In this document: positions 50,575 through 54,087 of the stretch, piece after piece
Numbering within the stretch: position 1 is the first letter of the stretch
Layout of the letters: every line of letters begins with the position of its first letter
Assembly (NCBI GenBank): GCA_005805505.1
Contig: SYMJ01000098.1
Coordinates: 1 to 54,087, forward strand
Direction of reading: 5' to 3'
Length of the DNA stretch: 54,087 nucleotides
From: Verrucomicrobiales bacterium
Lineage (GTDB): Bacteria > Verrucomicrobiota > Verrucomicrobiia > Limisphaerales > UBA9464
Notes under the pieces: generated by a model
Databases searched by the model: none
Seen by the model: only the letters and a program-made list of their open reading frames with translations
Told to the model about the DNA's origin: nothing
Position numbers and translations under genes: made by a program

Positions 50575-52590
50575 ATGAAACAACGCCTTCCCCTAATTAT
50601 CACGGCGCTCTTCGCATTCTGGATTCTGGGTGCGCTGAGGCCACAGCGTGACCCCGAGTACGCCTTCGGGGCGTTTGGCCGCCTGCCCGTGGTCTTCAAT
50701 GGCCGCCTGCAGCCCATCGATTCGTTGGCGCGCAATTCGCTGACGCGCATCCGCGAAAAGGACACCGCCAACCTCGAACCGGTCAAGTCGTGGTACGAGC
50801 GACCCAAGATCATCTCGGCCACCGAATGGTTGCTGACGCTCATGACCCGGCCTGAGGTCGCGGATGGCTGGAAGGTTTTCCGCGTGGATCACCCGGAGCT
50901 CAAGGCGATGCTCAAGTTGCCGGAGCCCAACCCAGCGGCCGGCGAAGACGGCAAGCACTACTCGTGGAACCAGTTCGGCGAGACGGGCCTCAAGCAAATC
51001 GAAGAGAGCTCCCGGAACATTCAGGAGAACAAGAAGGATTCGTCACTCCGCAACGCCTTCGACAACGCCACCCTTGGGTTGTACGAGGCCATGACCCTGT
51101 ACCTGCGACTGAAGAATACGGTGCACCCGCAAGACACGGTTGGCTTCGCGGCGGAAATTGCCGATTACCAGAAAAGCATCCCGGCCGGCGTGAAGGCCTT
51201 CCAGCAGCGCATGACCGGTTCTGGCACGTTCGATACCAATGCACTGACCGAGGTGTTCGGACATGCCGAGCGGTATTTCGTGACGCTGCGCGGCGAGCCG
51301 CCATTGCTCATCCCGCCGGCCTCCGGGGGAGACGCCACTTTCGCATGGCAGCGCATGGGCGAGGCCTTGCTAGATCCGAGCTTCGGAGCACCGCTGCTCA
51401 AGCACTTGATGCGCGTGCCCAAGGCCGAACTTTCGCCCGAAGCCGCGGCCGAAGGCATCCGCTTGGTGGGCACCCGGCCGCTGTCGCCGGCGGTGGGGCA
51501 TTGGGCGGCGATGGCTGACGCCTTTCGTGAGAGTCAGATTGCGGGATTCAATACTGCGGTGACCGGGTACCAGACCTACTTGGAGTCGCTGCGCCTGGGC
51601 AAGGCCTTGAACAAGACGGATCGCGAACAGCTTTACAATAGCTTCGCGCCGTTCTCGAAAACCGCCGCGTTGTACATCGTGGCCTTCCTCTTCAGCTGTG
51701 GGTTCTGGTTCAACTTCGCTGAGTGGAGCCGCAAGACGTCCCTGCATCTGGTGCAATTGGCCTTCGTGGTCCACACGCTGGGGCTCATCGCTCGGATGTG
51801 GCTTGAGGGTCGGCCGCCGGTGACCAATCTCTACAGCTCGGCCATTTTTATCGGATGGGGCGCGGTCGGCCTCGGGCTGATCCTTGAATCGTTCTGGAAA
51901 AACGCCATCGGGCTGGCGGTAGCGACGGTCATTGGTTTCTCCACCCAAGTCGTAGCTCACAATCTCGCCCTCGGAGGCGACACCATGGTGATGCTCCAGG
52001 CGGTGCTCGATACCAACTTCTGGCTCGCCACCCACGTGGTCATCGTGACTTTGGGTTATGCGGCCACCTATGTTGCGGGCTTCCTCGCCATCTTGTACGT
52101 GGTGCTGGGATTCTTTACGAAGGTGATGACCAGCGACATGGGTAAAAGCCTCTCGCGCATGGTGTATGGCATTCTGTGCTTCGCCACGCTCTTCAGCTTC
52201 GTGGGCACCGTGTTGGGCGGTATTTGGGCCGACCAATCGTGGGGGCGCTTCTGGGGCTGGGATCCCAAGGAGAACGGGGCCCTCATCATCGTGCTGTGGA
52301 ATGCGCTCATCTTGCACGCCCGTTGGGGTGGCATGGTCCGGGAGCGCGGCATCATGAATCTCGCGATCTTCGGAAACATCGTCACCAGTTGGTCGTGGTT
52401 CGGCACCAACTTGCTGGGCGTGGGGCTTCACAGCTACGGATTTATGAGCGGGGCCTTTACGGCGCTGATGGTGTTTGTGGGCAGCCAATGCGTGCTCATC
52501 GCGCTAGGGCTCATTCCGCAGGCGAAGTGGCGGAGTTTCTCGGCGGCCGCGGGCGGCGCAGCGAAGGCTCCGGCGGCGGCGTCGGCCTAA
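50575..52590 (+). CDS. ccsA: cytochrome c biogenesis protein CcsA (system II haem handling)
   Basis: The product is 671 residues from ATG 50575. The first 330 residues form an unusual, mostly soluble extension after one helix (RLPLIITALFAFWILGAL). The C-terminal half has about eight helices with the haem-binding WWD-type motif DQSWGRFWGWDPKENGALI near residue 553-571. Conserved histidine-containing stretches such as QVVAHNLALGGDTMV and ATHVVIVTLGYAATYVAGFL are also present. CcsA exports haem and holds it for ligation. It pairs with the ResB gene upstream. The long N-terminal extension resembles that of epsilonproteobacterial/Bacteroidetes CcsBA-associated proteins, but I cannot assign a fold. 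Confidence 0.88.
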   Translation: MKQRLPLIITALFAFWILGALRPQRDPEYAFGAFGRLPVVFNGRLQPIDSLARNSLTRIREKDTANLEPVKSWYERPKIISATEWLLTLMTRPEVADGWKVFRVDHPELKAMLKLPEPNPAAGEDGKHYSWNQFGETGLKQIEESSRNIQENKKDSSLRNAFDNATLGLYEAMTLYLRLKNTVHPQDTVGFAAEIADYQKSIPAGVKAFQQRMTGSGTFDTNALTEVFGHAERYFVTLRGEPPLLIPPASGGDATFAWQRMGEALLDPSFGAPLLKHLMRVPKAELSPEAAAEGIRLVGTRPLSPAVGHWAAMADAFRESQIAGFNTAVTGYQTYLESLRLGKALNKTDREQLYNSFAPFSKTAALYIVAFLFSCGFWFNFAEWSRKTSLHLVQLAFVVHTLGLIARMWLEGRPPVTNLYSSAIFIGWGAVGLGLILESFWKNAIGLAVATVIGFSTQVVAHNLALGGDTMVMLQAVLDTNFWLATHVVIVTLGYAATYVAGFLAILYVVLGFFTKVMTSDMGKSLSRMVYGILCFATLFSFVGTVLGGIWADQSWGRFWGWDPKENGALIIVLWNALILHARWGGMVRERGIMNLAIFGNIVTSWSWFGTNLLGVGLHSYGFMSGAFTALMVFVGSQCVLIALGLIPQAKWRSFSAAAGGAAKAPAAASA

Positions 52591-52612
52591 GTCGTGGAAC
52601 CGCATTGAGAGC

Positions 52613-53098
52613 ATGGGCAACGCGATGACTGTCACCGAGACCTTGAAACACCTGGGAATCGTGGTGCCGCCAGCCCCGGGCGCGGTGGCCGCCTACGAGC
52701 CGTGGGTGCGCACGGGTGATCTTGTATTCACTTCGGGGCAGTTGCCCTGGCGCGACGGCGTGATGGCGTACGCAGGCCGCCTCGGTGCCGAACTCACGGT
52801 CGAGCAAGGATACCAAGCGGCCCGACAGTGCGCGCTCAACGCCTTGGCCCAGCTCCAGGCGGCCGCTGGTGGCGATATCAACCGGGTCCGTCGTTTGGTG
52901 CGCGTGGAAGGGTATGTCCATTGCGCTGCGGGATTCCGTGGGCATCCGCAAGTGCTCAATGGGGCCTCAGACCTCTTCAACGCGGTGTTTGGTGCCCGCG
53001 GAGCCCATGCCCGGTTGGCCATCGGAGTCTCCGACATGCCGCTGGATGCCGCCGTACAGATCACCGTCACGGCCGAGGTCGACGAGCCCTCCCGGTAA
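52613..53098 (+). CDS. RidA family (YjgF/YER057c/UK114) protein
   Basis: The product is 161 residues from ATG 52613 (an internal ATG at 52625 is possible). The family signature is clear: VRTGDLVFTSGQLPWRDG, QGYQAARQCALNALAQLQAA, RLVRVEGYVHCAAGF with the key Arg, and ARLAIGVSDMPLDAAVQITVTAEV at the end. It is closest to the YjgH/RutC-like subgroup of about 150 residues. RidA proteins deaminate reactive enamine/imine intermediates in the cytoplasm. It starts 22 bp after ccsA. Confidence 0.88.
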   Translation: MGNAMTVTETLKHLGIVVPPAPGAVAAYEPWVRTGDLVFTSGQLPWRDGVMAYAGRLGAELTVEQGYQAARQCALNALAQLQAAAGGDINRVRRLVRVEGYVHCAAGFRGHPQVLNGASDLFNAVFGARGAHARLAIGVSDMPLDAAVQITVTAEVDEPSR

Positions 53099-53128
53099 GA
53101 GTGTCTTCGGCGGGGAAGGGGCTGCCGC

Positions 53129-53157
53129 GGTCCGCGATGGTCCGCGATGGTCCGCAG
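53129..53157. repeat. 10-bp tandem repeat (about 2.5 copies)
   Basis: tccgcgatgg occurs twice in tandem (53131-53150), and the third unit begins tccgc before diverging. It lies between the convergent ridA-like and OB-fold genes. Confidence 0.8.
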
Positions 53158-53212
53158 TGAATGGTCGCCGGTTCCATCATCGGGCCCTTGCGGGATCGAT
53201 GGATCAATGCAC

Positions 53213-53926
53213 TCAGGGCTGCAAGCGAGCCTGCTTCAATTCCACCAAACCGTCCTCCATCCCGGCCGCACGCACCTCGAAGGTCACCGTCTGGCCGGCT
53301 TCGAGCAGTTGCCACTTCGAGCGGTTGTTCTCGGCGATCAACGTTCGCCCGTCGCGGCTGGTGTGGAAGGCGGGCATCTTGTCGTCGATGCGCCATTCGC
53401 ACACCGGCCGCACGGCGGGGTCTGGGGTTTCCAGGAAGACCCGGACATTGCGGCTGACGATGCCTCGCTCCATGCGTTCCACCACGCCCGTGATGCGGAA
53501 TGAGCGTTTTTGATACCGTGCATTGGCCGTCGGGAGATCGGAGCGGTAGTGGTTCACCAGTTCCCAAACACTGATTTCTTGAGCGGCTGTCACCGGAGGC
53601 AGTTGTGCGGCGGGGGCCGGAGGTATGAGGCCGGCCCACCGGGCAGTTTGAAGCGCTTCAGCTGCGGGCTTGGCGGCGGGCAAGAGCAGAGGAAGCGTCA
53701 TCGGTTGGGCTTGGGTCGTGACGGAGTTTGATGTCGGACTCACCGCACCGGAGGGGAGAAAAGCGGCCCCTCGCAGGCGGGAATTCTCGAGCGTCAGGCG
53801 TTTCAAAGCAGCCTCGGTGTCGAACCCCAATCGTCGTCGCAGCGGTTCGGAAACCTCGAAGAAGAACACCGTGGTTCGGCCTCCGGAGTGCTGGAGCTCC
53901 AAGCGGTCGTCATCCAGACGCCGCAC
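53213..53926 (-). CDS. OB-fold (tRNA_anti-like) protein with verrucomicrobial N-terminal module, 5' end uncertain
   Basis: The frame gives 237 residues from GTG 53926. The N-terminal 45 residues (RRLDDDRLELQHSGGRTTVFFFEVSEPLRRRLGFD) fit a module found in verrucomicrobial exported proteins. A Pro/Ala-rich linker leads to an OB-fold-like domain at about 115-237 (ELVNHYRSDLPTANARYQKRSFRITGVVERM...GQTVTFEVRAAGM) like Pfam tRNA_anti-like. Upstream in another frame, GTG 53957 after GGGGAGG gives MTLTN, which joins the present frame as FREATV if one base near 53942 is removed. This suggests a frameshift or a sequence error at the 5' end. No signal peptide is seen. Confidence 0.55.
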   Translation of the reverse strand: MRRLDDDRLELQHSGGRTTVFFFEVSEPLRRRLGFDTEAALKRLTLENSRLRGAAFLPSGAVSPTSNSVTTQAQPMTLPLLLPAAKPAAEALQTARWAGLIPPAPAAQLPPVTAAQEISVWELVNHYRSDLPTANARYQKRSFRITGVVERMERGIVSRNVRVFLETPDPAVRPVCEWRIDDKMPAFHTSRDGRTLIAENNRSKWQLLEAGQTVTFEVRAAGMEDGLVELKQARLQP

Positions 53927-54004
53927 CGTCGCCTCGCGGAAGGTTCGTAAGCGTCACCCGAGGCACCTCCCCGCATAGGTGCCATAGTTTGCCGAGTATG
54001 ACGT

Positions 54005-54085
54005 TTATGCAGCGGCTCTGAGGGCGGGGGTATGCATTCGCCCCCAGCTTTCCGGTAGGAGGAGGACGATCTGACGGTTGGTCAT
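54005..54085 (-). other. short open frame at the right edge, origin unknown
   Basis: On the minus strand ATG 54085 opens 26 codons (MTNRQIVLLLPESWGRMHTPA...) that stop at TAA 54005-54007. It may be the 3' end of a gene that extends beyond the window, or chance. I do not recognise it. Confidence 0.2.
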
Positions 54086-54087
54086 CG

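Noticed and set aside
51370-52488. 372-aa minus-strand ORF opposite ccsA
   Set aside because: Antisense to the WWD-containing membrane domain; translation is His/Arg/Glu-rich and featureless.
1-54087. CRISPR array, phage genes or a defence island
   Set aside because: No regularly spaced repeats, cas genes, phage structural genes or restriction/toxin genes were seen, apart from the truncated Rpn remnant.

Overview
The window is about 54 kb of GC-rich bacterial chromosome. It most likely comes from a Verrucomicrobiota relative within the PVC group. The evidence is a DUF1549/DUF1553 planctomycete-type cytochrome protein paired with a Tat-exported DUF1501 protein, several secreted PQQ-like beta-propellers, an alternative complex III operon joined to a cbb3-type oxidase, a system II cytochrome c maturation pair, and the short 'S..DL..W..L...F.RL' module common in secreted verrucomicrobial proteins. 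No rRNA, tRNA, CRISPR array or intact insertion sequence is visible.

Layout. 1-12.2 kb: a transposon-associated remnant at the left edge, then secreted or envelope genes: an esterase/propeller fusion, an EF-hand PQQ propeller, apolipoprotein N-acyltransferase (lnt), the PSD1/DUF1501 pair and a second PQQ propeller. This block is bracketed by two near-identical 38-bp direct repeats (263-300 and 12171-12208). The second repeat is followed by a truncated Rpn-type nuclease gene. 13.2-14.3 kb: dusB. 14.5-23.0 kb: a seven-gene minus-strand surface-polysaccharide cluster (CapE/WbjB-type nucleotide-sugar dehydratase, sugar C-methyltransferase, SDR reductase, two further methyltransferases, GT2, YfhO-like membrane protein), with a divergent GmhA-like isomerase. 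23.7-27.7 kb: an exported cyclophilin and ileS.

28.2-39.6 kb is the centrepiece: actABCDEF, an unknown 122-aa membrane protein, ccoS, ccoN, ccoO and a mono-haem ccoP, tightly packed and often overlapping. This predicts a quinol-to-oxygen chain in which alternative complex III feeds a cbb3-type oxidase. Downstream come a small lipoprotein, an FtsB/DivIC-like protein and a secreted haem c/copper-monooxygenase-like fusion. 42.6-45.3 kb: a polysaccharide flippase divergent from a GT9 heptosyltransferase-like gene. 45.6-53.1 kb: rpsU with a clear terminator, a TIM-barrel sugar isomerase, a lysyl-transferase-type flippase, a duplicated-domain lipoprotein, the system II cytochrome c synthase pair (ResB, CcsA) and RidA. 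The CcsBA pair would supply the c-type cytochromes needed by the ACIII/cbb3 chain. The right edge holds an OB-fold (tRNA_anti-like) protein whose 5' end looks frameshifted.

All calls come from reading the sequence and the translated ORF track. No database searches were run, so family names rest on recognised motifs and overall resemblance.
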